Source: an uncultured Clostridium sp.
GTDB lineage: Bacteria; Bacillota; Clostridia; Lachnospirales; Lachnospiraceae
Assembly: GCA_937885015.1 (NCBI GenBank)
Contig: CALAAS010000014.1
Coordinates: 28,617-92,616, forward strand
DNA: 64,000 nucleotides
Direction: 5' to 3'
The notes below the pieces were generated by a model that was not told the DNA's origin, made no database searches, and was given only the letters and a program-made list of their open reading frames with translations. The first letter of the stretch is position 1. Each line of letters starts with the position of its first letter. Of this stretch, positions 7,902-15,707 are shown piece by piece. Position numbers and translations under genes: made by a program.

Positions 7902-9302
7902 TCAATAGCCAATGGCCACAGCAATGGTCATGAATACAAATTCCATGACAAAGAGAATGCCAAATAACGGAGTAATAAACTTATACCATTTGTTGATCGG
8001 CACTGCCATCAAGCCACAGCACAGAGCACAGGAAGTTGGCCAGAACATATCGGCAAAGCTGTGTCCCAGCTGGTACGCCAGTACGGCAATGGAACGGCTC
8101 ATTCCAACCAGCTCGGCCGTCGGCGCCAGGATCGGCATGGTAATGGTAGCAGCACTGGTGGAACCATTGATGAAAAGTTTTACAATATTCTCGATCAGGA
8201 TCATGCCGTAGGCAGAGATGTAGGTGCTTGTATTCTGAAGCAGGCTTACCAGACCATGTACGATGGTGTCAGTGATCATCCCCTCCTTCATCAGAATCAG
8301 AATACCTCTGGTAAATCCGACGATCAGCATAGAAGATACCATACTCTTGGTGGATTCAATAAAAGTCTTACAGATGTCCGTAGCAGAATAGCCGCTGAGG
8401 ATACCGGCAATTACCATAGCCATCAGGAAAAAGGCCGAGATCTCATCCACATACCAGCCCAGGTTCAGGATGGCATAAAAGAGGAATACAATCACGCCAA
8501 AGAAGAGCACCAAACACAGTCCCTGACGCTTGGTCATGGATGAAGTCTGCAGTTCATCCAGAGACTTTGCTTTAATGGCATCCAGATCAGTACCATAAAG
8601 CACAGACTTGGTTGGATCCTTTTTTACCTTGCGGGCGTAGTACATTACATAAGCAATGGCAATGATCTCCGTAACAACGAAGATAAACCAGCGGAATCCC
8701 ATACCGGAGTACAACTCAACGCCAGCGATATCCTGCGCAATGGCAATCGTATAGGGGTTGGTAGTACCGGCGGCATAACCCAGAGATACGCCTAAGAAAA
8801 TGACGGCGCCTCCCACGACGGCATCATACCCCAAGGCAACGAAGATTCCGACAAAGACCGGGAATAGGCCGTACACCTCCTCATAAATACCCATCGTCGA
8901 GGCCATCAGGCCAAGAATGATCATTGTGATCGGGATCAGCAATTGTACGCGGTCGCCGATCTTGCGCACCAGAGTACCAAGAGCAGCATCCATTGTTCCG
9001 TTTTTGGTCAGGATATACACGAAACCATAAGCGAAGATGATCAGGAACATGATGTCTGCGGCATCCACGTAACCGGCTTCCAGAGCCTGGAACAAACCAA
9101 AGATGCCAGGGGCATCCGCTTCTACGTACGTATAGGAATCTGGCACAACCACCATCTTCCCGGTAACCGGATCCTCCACACGCTCATAAGAGCCGGCAGG
9201 GATGATGTGGGTAAGAATCAGCACAATAAACATGATCGTGACAAGGATCACGTATGTATGCGGCATTTTAAAGTTTTTGATCCTTTCTTTCAAAGTTTTC
9301 AT
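7902..9302 (-). CDS. YfcC-family membrane antiporter, copy 2
   Basis: 466-aa paralogue of the 5336-6751 transporter with the same landmarks in the same order (KMPHTYVIL, GSYERVEDPVTGK, TTNPYTIAIAQD, ESTKSMVSS, FINGSTSAATITMP, DMFWPTS). The start is ATG 9302, preceded by AAGGAGGTTGTT; an upstream in-frame extension to 9377 has no binding site. First gene of a three-gene operon (antiporter, amidohydrolase, antiporter) divergent from a MerR-type regulator. Two similar antiporters may split import and product export, or handle related substrates (inference). Confidence 0.88.
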   Translation of the reverse strand: MKTLKERIKNFKMPHTYVILVTIMFIVLILTHIIPAGSYERVEDPVTGKMVVVPDSYTYVEADAPGIFGLFQALEAGYVDAADIMFLIIFAYGFVYILTKNGTMDAALGTLVRKIGDRVQLLIPITMIILGLMASTMGIYEEVYGLFPVFVGIFVALGYDAVVGGAVIFLGVSLGYAAGTTNPYTIAIAQDIAGVELYSGMGFRWFIFVVTEIIAIAYVMYYARKVKKDPTKSVLYGTDLDAIKAKSLDELQTSSMTKRQGLCLVLFFGVIVFLFYAILNLGWYVDEISAFFLMAMVIAGILSGYSATDICKTFIESTKSMVSSMLIVGFTRGILILMKEGMITDTIVHGLVSLLQNTSTYISAYGMILIENIVKLFINGSTSAATITMPILAPTAELVGMSRSIAVLAYQLGHSFADMFWPTSCALCCGLMAVPINKWYKFITPLFGILFVMEFVFMTIAVAIGY

Positions 9303-9379
9303 AACAACCTCCTTAGTTCTGTTTATACGAACAATACGATACGATCCCCGTTCGTACGGCATCGCTTGTATCTCCATTT

Positions 9380-9424
9380 AAAACCTTAAAGTATCTTGAA
9401 AGTCAAGTGTGAAATTGTTATAAT
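9380..9424. promoter_or_regulatory. Divergent promoter/operator between antiporter operon and MerR-type gene
   Basis: Plus strand: TTGAAA (9396-9401), 17 bp, TATAAT (9419-9424) for the regulator. Minus strand: TTGACT (9407-9402) with a TTAAAT-like -10 about 19 bp away, the long spacer that MerR-type activators use. The palindrome CTTGAAAGTCAAG lies across both -35 regions and is a plausible operator. Confidence 0.55.
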
Positions 9425-9472
9425 CTTAGAGAACAATTTTTGACCATTATCAACATTGACCGGAGGTCTCTC

Positions 9473-10267
9473 ATGAGCAAAAAAAATCTTACCATCGGCG
9501 AAATATCCGAGATCCTCAATATTGCCCCCTCAACCCTGCGTTTCTGGGAAAAAGAGAACCTTTTTCACATCCGTAAAAAGAGCAATCACTATCGTTCCTA
9601 TACCAGCACAGACCTGATCGACATTGCCGATATCCTATACTACCGCAACCTGGGAGTCCCGGTAAAAAACATCCGGGCTTTCTCTTCCCTGGAACTGTCT
9701 GAGTACGATCAGTTTCTGGAAAATCAGGAGATGGAATTGAATAAAAAGATCGAAGAATATGGGCAGATGCTGCAAAGAGCCCAGACTCTGAAGCGAAACT
9801 ATTACCGGCTGCTGCGGCTCCTTGTCCAACCCTTTGTTCTGGAACACCCCAACTTTATCCATATCATTTCCTGGGACTTTCGCGAAAAGGAACGCATACG
9901 CCAATACGTTTCCGATCCCTCCTGCTATGTCTGGTGCAAAGACACCAACTCACAGCTCCCCGGCTGCAAAGGACTGATCGTCTCTGAGCAGGACTCCTAT
10001 TCCCGTCAGAGCATTCTGTGGGAAAACCAGCCCGGCAGCCGCTACATCAGCTTTCCCGTTAAGGCCGTGATCGAAAATGACTACTCCGGCCTCGAAGCTC
10101 CTAAGATTGTGGCAGAGGTACAGCGTTACACTTCTACCGGGTTTCTGATTACCCGGCACCTCTTAAACTGTGTGGCAGACGGAAAAAATGTCGAATATCT
10201 GCAGGCCTATCTTGAGATCACAGGTCCCTGGGATGGTTCCTTTGCGGATAAGTTAAAGTTAGATTAA
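9473..10267 (+). CDS. MerR-family transcriptional regulator
   Basis: 264 aa. N-terminal winged helix-turn-helix of MerR type (TIGEISEILNIAPSTLRFWE, then YRSYTSTDLIDIADIL), a coiled-coil dimerisation helix (about 75-110) and a C-terminal domain of roughly 150 residues that I cannot assign, probably for ligand sensing. ATG 9473 has CGGAGGTC just upstream; the 11-residue upstream extension is rejected. Divergent from the antiporter/amidohydrolase operon with a shared 170-bp intergenic region, so it most likely controls that operon. It is followed by a strong bidirectional terminator. Confidence 0.88.
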   Translation: MSKKNLTIGEISEILNIAPSTLRFWEKENLFHIRKKSNHYRSYTSTDLIDIADILYYRNLGVPVKNIRAFSSLELSEYDQFLENQEMELNKKIEEYGQMLQRAQTLKRNYYRLLRLLVQPFVLEHPNFIHIISWDFREKERIRQYVSDPSCYVWCKDTNSQLPGCKGLIVSEQDSYSRQSILWENQPGSRYISFPVKAVIENDYSGLEAPKIVAEVQRYTSTGFLITRHLLNCVADGKNVEYLQAYLEITGPWDGSFADKLKLD

Positions 10268-10285
10268 GGTTAGGTTAAATTTTTG

Positions 10286-10346
10286 TAAAAAAAAGAGTTT
10301 CTTTCAGCTGCCTGCACACTTCTGAAACAAACTCTTTTTTTATTTT
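10286..10346. terminator. Bidirectional terminator
   Basis: Arms AAAGAGTTT/AAACTCTTT and TTTCAG/CTGAAA separated by a C-C mismatch, with T tracts on both strands; it serves the convergent MerR-type gene and smpB. Confidence 0.85.
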
Positions 10347-10409
10347 TGTAACGGTCCTGGACCGTTGCTTCTATATTTTGTCTGCAAAACAAACGAAAAG
10401 GGTCATATT

Positions 10410-10871
10410 TTACCGGTTCCGATCCCGAAATTCCCGTTCCACTTCCCTCTTGGCGTCTTTTTTCGCCAGGTCATCCCGCTTGTCATACAGCTTTTTCCCC
10501 CGGGCCAACCCCAGCTCTACTTTTACCAGGCTGCCCTTAAAGTACACCTGAAGCGGCACCAGCGTATAACCCTTTTCCTTGATTTTTGAAAGCAGACGAC
10601 GGATCTCCAGTCGATGCAGCAGAAGCTTTCTGACCCGCAGCGGATCCTTGTTGAAAATATTTCCTTTTTCATAAGGACTTATATGCATACCGTAGACGAA
10701 CACCTCGTCTTTCTCAATTTTTACAAAGGCCTCCTTGATACTGCACTTTCCCATACGGATGGACTTTACCTCCGTCCCAAAAAGCTCAATCCCCGCCTCG
10801 AATTTATCATCAATAAAATAATCATGGTACGCCTTTTTATTATTGGCAATCAGTTTTATACTCTCTTTCAA
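10410..10871 (-). CDS. smpB: SsrA-binding protein SmpB
   Basis: Binds tmRNA and delivers it to stalled ribosomes in trans-translation. 153 aa from TTG 10871, where AAGGAG stands 6 nt upstream; the frame extends 10 codons further to another TTG without support. Family landmarks are KLIANNKKAYHDY, GTEVKSIR, an OB-fold core and the basic C-terminal tail KKDAKREVEREFRDRNR that enters the mRNA channel. It lies 45 bp downstream of rnr, a common pairing: RNase R acts with tmRNA on non-stop messages. Confidence 0.95.
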   Translation of the reverse strand: MKESIKLIANNKKAYHDYFIDDKFEAGIELFGTEVKSIRMGKCSIKEAFVKIEKDEVFVYGMHISPYEKGNIFNKDPLRVRKLLLHRLEIRRLLSKIKEKGYTLVPLQVYFKGSLVKVELGLARGKKLYDKRDDLAKKDAKREVEREFRDRNR

Positions 10872-10916
10872 CTCTCTCTCCTTATCCCTGCCTAAAGCCA
10901 AACCATACCGCCGTTT

Positions 10917-13073
10917 CTAAAGATCCATCCGGACAGGGGCAAAATCAATGGTTTTTGCCACCCGGTCACACCCCGTCAGAAGAACCCGTACCGGCTGGCC
11001 CAGCTTATACGTTTTCCGAGTCATTTCTCCGATCAGCTGAAAATGAGACTCATCGAACACAAAGTAATCCTCCCGCAGCTCGCTCATGGGAACCAGACCT
11101 TCTACCGTATTGGGCAGTTCTACATAAAATCCCCAGCCTGTCACACCGGAAATTACACCGTCGAACTCCTCTCCCACAAAGCGCTCCATATACTGAACCT
11201 TTTTCATCCGATCCGTCTCCCGCTCCGCCTCATCTGCACGCCGCTCCAGCGCTGATGCCTGCACAGCCACCTCTGGAAGGCATTTCTCATAGTGAGCCAC
11301 CCGCGTTTTTGTCATCTCTCCGGCGAGGCACTCCTTGATAATCCGGTGGATCTGTAAATCCGGATACCGGCGGATGGGGGAAGTAAAATGGGTATAGTAG
11401 CGGGCCGCAAGTCCGAAATGGCCTGTATTAAAAGGCGTATATCTGGCCTGCTTCATGGAGCGCAGGGTAATCCGGCTGATCATTGCCTCCTCTGGCGTCC
11501 CCTGAATCCGCGTCAGAAGCTTCTGAAGTTCTCCCGGATGGACCTGTCCCCCCGGCATCCGAACCGTATACCCAAAATTGCCAAGAAACGTCCCCAGGCG
11601 AACCATCTTTTCTTCATCCGGCTTTTCGTGTGTCCGGTACAAAAAAGGCATTTCCTGCCAGTAATAATCCTCTGCCACTGTCTCATTGGCTGCCAACATA
11701 AAATCCTCAATCAAACGCGTGGCTGCATTCCTCTCATAGGGGCGTATTTCCTGGGGGCGTCCCTGGGCATCCAGAATAATCTTACTTTCCGGAAAATCAA
11801 AATCAATGGCCCCGCGGCTGTAACGCTTTTCCCGCAGCATCCCGGAAAGCTTCTCCATCCGGAAAAGCAGCTCCGAAACATCTTCGTATTTTTCCATGGC
11901 CGCCGGATCAGATCCGGTCAGAATTCCGTTTACTGTCGTATACGTCAGACGCCGGTCCACACAGATCAACGTTTTCGCAATTTCGTGACCCACGATATTT
12001 CCCTGGCTGTCAATCTCCATCAAACAGCTTAAAGCCAATCGGTCTTCCCCCTGATTTAGGGAGCAGATCCCATTGGAAAGCCGGTGGGGCAGCATAGGAA
12101 TCACCCGGTCCGTCAGATAGACGCTGGTGCCGCGCCGCAGGGCCTCCCGATCCAGAGCACTTCCTTCCCGCACATAATGGCTCACATCTGCAATGTGCAC
12201 TCCCAGCCGGTATCCATCCCCCACCGACTCCAGGGTAATGGCATCATCCAGATCCTTTGCCTCCTCGCCGTCAATGGTTACAGTAGGAATCTCCCGCAAA
12301 TCCTTCCGCCCGGCACGCTCTTCCTCCTGCACCGTATCCGGAATCGCCTCCACTTCCTTCAGAACCGCTTCGGGAAATTCCTCTGGAAGTCCCCAGGCCT
12401 TTACCACAGACAAAATATCCACGCCCGGGTCATGGATATGACCCAGAATTTCCGTCACAGTGCCCTCCGGACTTTTCCCAAAACCACCGAAATCCCGAAT
12501 CCTGACCATGACCTTATGGCCTGTTACCGCTCCCAGATCACTGCCCTTAGGGATAAAAATGTCCCGGCTGATTTTCGGATTATCCGGAATCACAAAACCA
12601 AAACTCCCATTTTTCTCATATAAACCCACCAATTCCCGATTGGCATGCTCCAGCACGGCCAGAACCTTTCCCTCTGCTCTGCGCCCTGCTTTTTCCTCCT
12701 CCACAGTGATCCGAACCCGGTCCCCATGCATGGCATCCTTTACGTTCTCTCTGGAAATAAATACATCATCGCTGCGCCCTTCCACCTTCACAAAACCAAA
12801 ACCTTTCGGGTGGCCCGTAAAAATTCCCGTCTCTGAAAATACCTCCGGCCTTCCCAGCTTGCCCTTTTTGGAGGCGCTGATCAGTCCGTCTGCCAGAAGA
12901 GACTCCAACACCTCCCGCAGCTCCCTTCGCTGTTCTCTGGGAATATCCAGAAGAATAGCCAATTCCTTTTCCTTCATGGGAATGTATGTTTTCTCTCCCA
13001 TTACATCCAGAATCAGCCGCCGGCGGCGCTCAAATTCTTCGTCATTTTTTTCAATATAATTTTGTTTATTCAA
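10917..13073 (-). CDS. rnr: Ribonuclease R
   Basis: Processive 3'-5' exoribonuclease of the RNB family, 718 aa from TTG 13073 (AGGAG 8 nt upstream). Domains in order: N-terminal helix-turn-helix-like region, two cold-shock OB folds (GHPKGFGFVKVEG, NGSFGFVIPDN), the RNB catalytic domain with metal-binding DLDDAI near residue 260, and a C-terminal S1 domain (GVISGVTGWGFYVEL). The long lysine-rich tail of enterobacterial RNase R is absent. The frame runs 48 codons further upstream through two hairpins; no binding site supports that extension. Followed by smpB. Confidence 0.94.
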   Translation of the reverse strand: MNKQNYIEKNDEEFERRRRLILDVMGEKTYIPMKEKELAILLDIPREQRRELREVLESLLADGLISASKKGKLGRPEVFSETGIFTGHPKGFGFVKVEGRSDDVFISRENVKDAMHGDRVRITVEEEKAGRRAEGKVLAVLEHANRELVGLYEKNGSFGFVIPDNPKISRDIFIPKGSDLGAVTGHKVMVRIRDFGGFGKSPEGTVTEILGHIHDPGVDILSVVKAWGLPEEFPEAVLKEVEAIPDTVQEEERAGRKDLREIPTVTIDGEEAKDLDDAITLESVGDGYRLGVHIADVSHYVREGSALDREALRRGTSVYLTDRVIPMLPHRLSNGICSLNQGEDRLALSCLMEIDSQGNIVGHEIAKTLICVDRRLTYTTVNGILTGSDPAAMEKYEDVSELLFRMEKLSGMLREKRYSRGAIDFDFPESKIILDAQGRPQEIRPYERNAATRLIEDFMLAANETVAEDYYWQEMPFLYRTHEKPDEEKMVRLGTFLGNFGYTVRMPGGQVHPGELQKLLTRIQGTPEEAMISRITLRSMKQARYTPFNTGHFGLAARYYTHFTSPIRRYPDLQIHRIIKECLAGEMTKTRVAHYEKCLPEVAVQASALERRADEAERETDRMKKVQYMERFVGEEFDGVISGVTGWGFYVELPNTVEGLVPMSELREDYFVFDESHFQLIGEMTRKTYKLGQPVRVLLTGCDRVAKTIDFAPVRMDL

Positions 13074-13098
13074 ATAATTTCTCCTAATCACTTCTTTC

Positions 13099-13147
13099 GT
13101 AACGATTCGTGCTGAGTCGTTACATCTTTTCTGCGTGCGCAAAAGAT
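13099..13147 (-). other. Tandem hairpins in the rnr leader
   Basis: Two adjacent perfect 7-bp stems, GTAACGA/TCGTTAC (13099-13123) and ATCTTTT/AAAAGAT (13124-13147), just upstream of the rnr binding site. No T tract, so they are not terminators; they may affect message stability or processing. Confidence 0.45.
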
Positions 13148-13228
13148 CCGCTATTCTCCGGTTCTGTAAAAGAAAAAAGAAGACGCCGCAACACGATCTC
13201 AGTCTGTTTCGCAGCATCCTCTTCCGGA

Positions 13229-13465
13229 TTAAAGCACTTTCAGGTTTAAAATAAATGCAAGAATAAGCCAGAGAAACGCGGCATACTTCGTCATTTTCTC
13301 AAGCTTTCCTTCCATAGAACGGCTCTTGTTCTTTCCCCAGTAACTGTCTGCCATCCCGCTGATGGAACCGGACAGGCCTGCGGACTTGCCTTCCTGAAGC
13401 AAAATCACGGCTGCTAAAAATATACAGATGATAACAAATACAATTGTGAGGATTCCCCTTACCAT
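13229..13465 (-). CDS. secG: Protein-export membrane protein SecG
   Basis: 78-aa subunit of the SecYEG translocon. Two transmembrane helices (about 3-24 and 57-77) flank a glycine/serine-rich loop with the family segment LLQEGKSAGLSG. GGAGGTG precedes the ATG. It lies between eno and rnr, the familiar Firmicute order eno-secG-rnr-smpB. Confidence 0.93.
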   Translation of the reverse strand: MVRGILTIVFVIICIFLAAVILLQEGKSAGLSGSISGMADSYWGKNKSRSMEGKLEKMTKYAAFLWLILAFILNLKVL

Positions 13466-13556
13466 CTTTGCACCTCCTAGTCAAACAACGTTATCATACC
13501 ATACTTTTTTCTTAAAGACAACCGGATTTTCCTGTTTTACATCTGTTTTCCTCGTT

Positions 13557-14831
13557 TTACAGTCCACCCAGCTGTTCCTCCAGCCGCAGCAACTGATTAT
13601 ATTTTGCCACACGGTCAGAACGACAGGGAGCCCCTGTCTTGATCTGCCCCGCATTGACAGCCACCGCCAGGTCCGCAATAAACGTATCCTCTGTCTCTCC
13701 GGAGCGGTGAGATAAAACCGCCCTGTATCCGGCCTCCCCTGCCATCCGTATAGCTTCCAGACTTTCCGTCAGTGTTCCGATCTGATTTACCTTCACAAGA
13801 ATGGCATTGGCCGCCCCTTCTGTGATACCGCGGCGCAGGCGTCCCGTATTGGTGACAAAAAAATCATCCCCCACCAGCTGAACCCGGTTTCCCAGGCGCT
13901 TTGTCATCGCTTTCCACCCCGCCCAGTCATCCTCCCAAAGTCCGTCCTCAATGGAGCAGACGGGAAAGTCCCCCAGCAGCTTTTCATAATATGCCACCAT
14001 TTCCTCGGCGCTTCGAAGCACCGGATGGCCGCTCATCCGACTCTCTCCCGGAAACCGGTAGAACCCCGAGGACGCCTCATAAAGTTCGCTGGCTGCTGCA
14101 TCAATGGCAAATGAAATGTCCTCCCCAGGCCGATAGCCGCTTTGCTCCACCGCACACATCAAAAGCTCCAGCGCCTCTCTCGTATCCGCAAGGTCCGGGG
14201 CAAATCCCCCCTCATCTCCCACTCCGGTGCTGTATCCCCGATCCCGGAGGACCCGTTTCAGCGTATGGTAAATTTCTGCACACATGCGAAGCCCCTCCCG
14301 AAAGCTGGAAGCACCCCAGGGCATAATCATGAACTCCTGCAGATCCACCGTATTATCAGCGTGGCGTCCCCCATTGAGAATGTTCATCATGGGAACCGGC
14401 ATTTTCCGTCCACAGATTCCTCCCAGATAACGGTACAGGGGAATTCTCAGTCCGTTGGCTGCCGCCCTCGCCACAGCCAGCGATACACCCAGAATAGCAT
14501 TGGCACCCAGCCTTCCCTTATTTTCCGTACCGTCTGCCTCCCGCATCTTTCCGTCAATAACGCTCTGTTCCAGGGCATTTTCAAAGAGAACAGCCTCTCC
14601 TAAAGGTCCTGCAATCTGATCCGCCGCCCGGCGCACCCCCAATCCTCCATAACGTTCATCCCCATCCCGCAGTTCAACCGCCTCATGGCTTCCCGTCGAA
14701 GCACCGGAGGGAACTGCAGCGCGGCCCACAGCCCCGTTTTCCAGCACCACTTCTGCTTCAATCGTTGGATTCCCTCTGGAATCCAGAATCTCCCGTCCTC
14801 TAACACCCACAATTTCAAAATCCCTATACAT
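13557..14831 (-). CDS. eno: Enolase
   Basis: Converts 2-phosphoglycerate to phosphoenolpyruvate in glycolysis; 424 aa. Visible active-site elements: the N-terminal RGNPTIEAE and loop SGASTG, GDEGGFAP with the acid/base glutamate, metal ligands in FAIDAAASE, CSIEDGL and LVGDD, the catalytic lysine in LVKVNQIGTL, and SHRSGETED. The C-terminus ends NQLLRLEEQLGG as usual. ATG 14831 follows TAAGGAGG. The leader has a TTACCTG...CAGGTAA pair whose right arm touches the ribosome binding site. Confidence 0.95.
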   Translation of the reverse strand: MYRDFEIVGVRGREILDSRGNPTIEAEVVLENGAVGRAAVPSGASTGSHEAVELRDGDERYGGLGVRRAADQIAGPLGEAVLFENALEQSVIDGKMREADGTENKGRLGANAILGVSLAVARAAANGLRIPLYRYLGGICGRKMPVPMMNILNGGRHADNTVDLQEFMIMPWGASSFREGLRMCAEIYHTLKRVLRDRGYSTGVGDEGGFAPDLADTREALELLMCAVEQSGYRPGEDISFAIDAAASELYEASSGFYRFPGESRMSGHPVLRSAEEMVAYYEKLLGDFPVCSIEDGLWEDDWAGWKAMTKRLGNRVQLVGDDFFVTNTGRLRRGITEGAANAILVKVNQIGTLTESLEAIRMAGEAGYRAVLSHRSGETEDTFIADLAVAVNAGQIKTGAPCRSDRVAKYNQLLRLEEQLGGL

Positions 14832-14957
14832 AAAAATGGCCTCCTTACCTGATATTACTGCTCTAACGCAGGAATCTACCAGGTAACGTGGCCATTCTTC
14901 TTGATTTTTATACGTAATGATTCTCTAATGCTATATCCGGATTTCCCGTTTTGACAC

Positions 14958-15668
14958 TTATTCCTTTGAGTAAAGAACTGTCACATCGGGATGAAGCTGC
15001 AAAATCGTGGCAGGGCACCAGGGAGTAATATCGCCGGCTGTAGCCCGCTTGAAAATCTCCTCCTTCTTTTCGCCGTTGATCACCATCAGAATCTTTCTGG
15101 CTCCCATAATGGCCGACATTCCCATGGTAACCGCCCGGGTGGGAACATCCTTTATATCATCAAAAAATCTTGCATTCGCCTCAATGGTATTCTGAGTCAG
15201 TTCCACCACATGGGTTTCCTTCACAAAAAACTCGCCTGGCTCATTGAAACCGATATGGCCGTTCAGGCCAATTCCCAGAAGCTGAAGATCTATTCCTCCG
15301 GCTTCCTGGATCGCCTGGTCGTAGTTTTTGCAGACCTCCTCAAAATTACCCTCCGACGTATTTGGGATATGAAGATTTTCCTTCTTAAAGTCTGTCTTGC
15401 TGAAAAGATTTTCATTCATAAAGTAACGGTAGCTCTGGTCGTTGTCCGGAGAAATCCCACAGTATTCATCCAGATTGTACGTAATAGCATCCCGGAAGCT
15501 TACCTCCCCCCGGTCGCACATCCCGCACAGATGGCGGTACAGACCGATGGGGGTGGATCCCGTAGCCAGTCCCAGGACAGAATCCGGCTTTTCCTTTACC
15601 TGACCGGCAATCATTTCCGCTGCATACCGGCTCATTTCCTCGTATGTCTCAAATGTAACTATTTTCAT
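14958..15668 (-). CDS. nagB: Glucosamine-6-phosphate deaminase
   Basis: Converts glucosamine-6-phosphate to fructose-6-phosphate and ammonia, linking amino-sugar use to glycolysis. 236 aa, usual length. Signatures: LGLATGSTPIGLY (phosphate-binding loop), NLDEYCG with the catalytic aspartate, GIGLNGHIGFNEPG, and TMGMSAIMGARKI. GAGGGAGAG precedes ATG 15668. It stands between pheT and eno without an adjacent nagA or PTS gene. A leader of 39 bp separates it from pheT. Confidence 0.95.
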   Translation of the reverse strand: MKIVTFETYEEMSRYAAEMIAGQVKEKPDSVLGLATGSTPIGLYRHLCGMCDRGEVSFRDAITYNLDEYCGISPDNDQSYRYFMNENLFSKTDFKKENLHIPNTSEGNFEEVCKNYDQAIQEAGGIDLQLLGIGLNGHIGFNEPGEFFVKETHVVELTQNTIEANARFFDDIKDVPTRAVTMGMSAIMGARKILMVINGEKKEEIFKRATAGDITPWCPATILQLHPDVTVLYSKE

Positions 15669-15707
15669 GGCAACACTCTCCCTCTCTTAAATTAACAGAT
15701 CAGCTTT

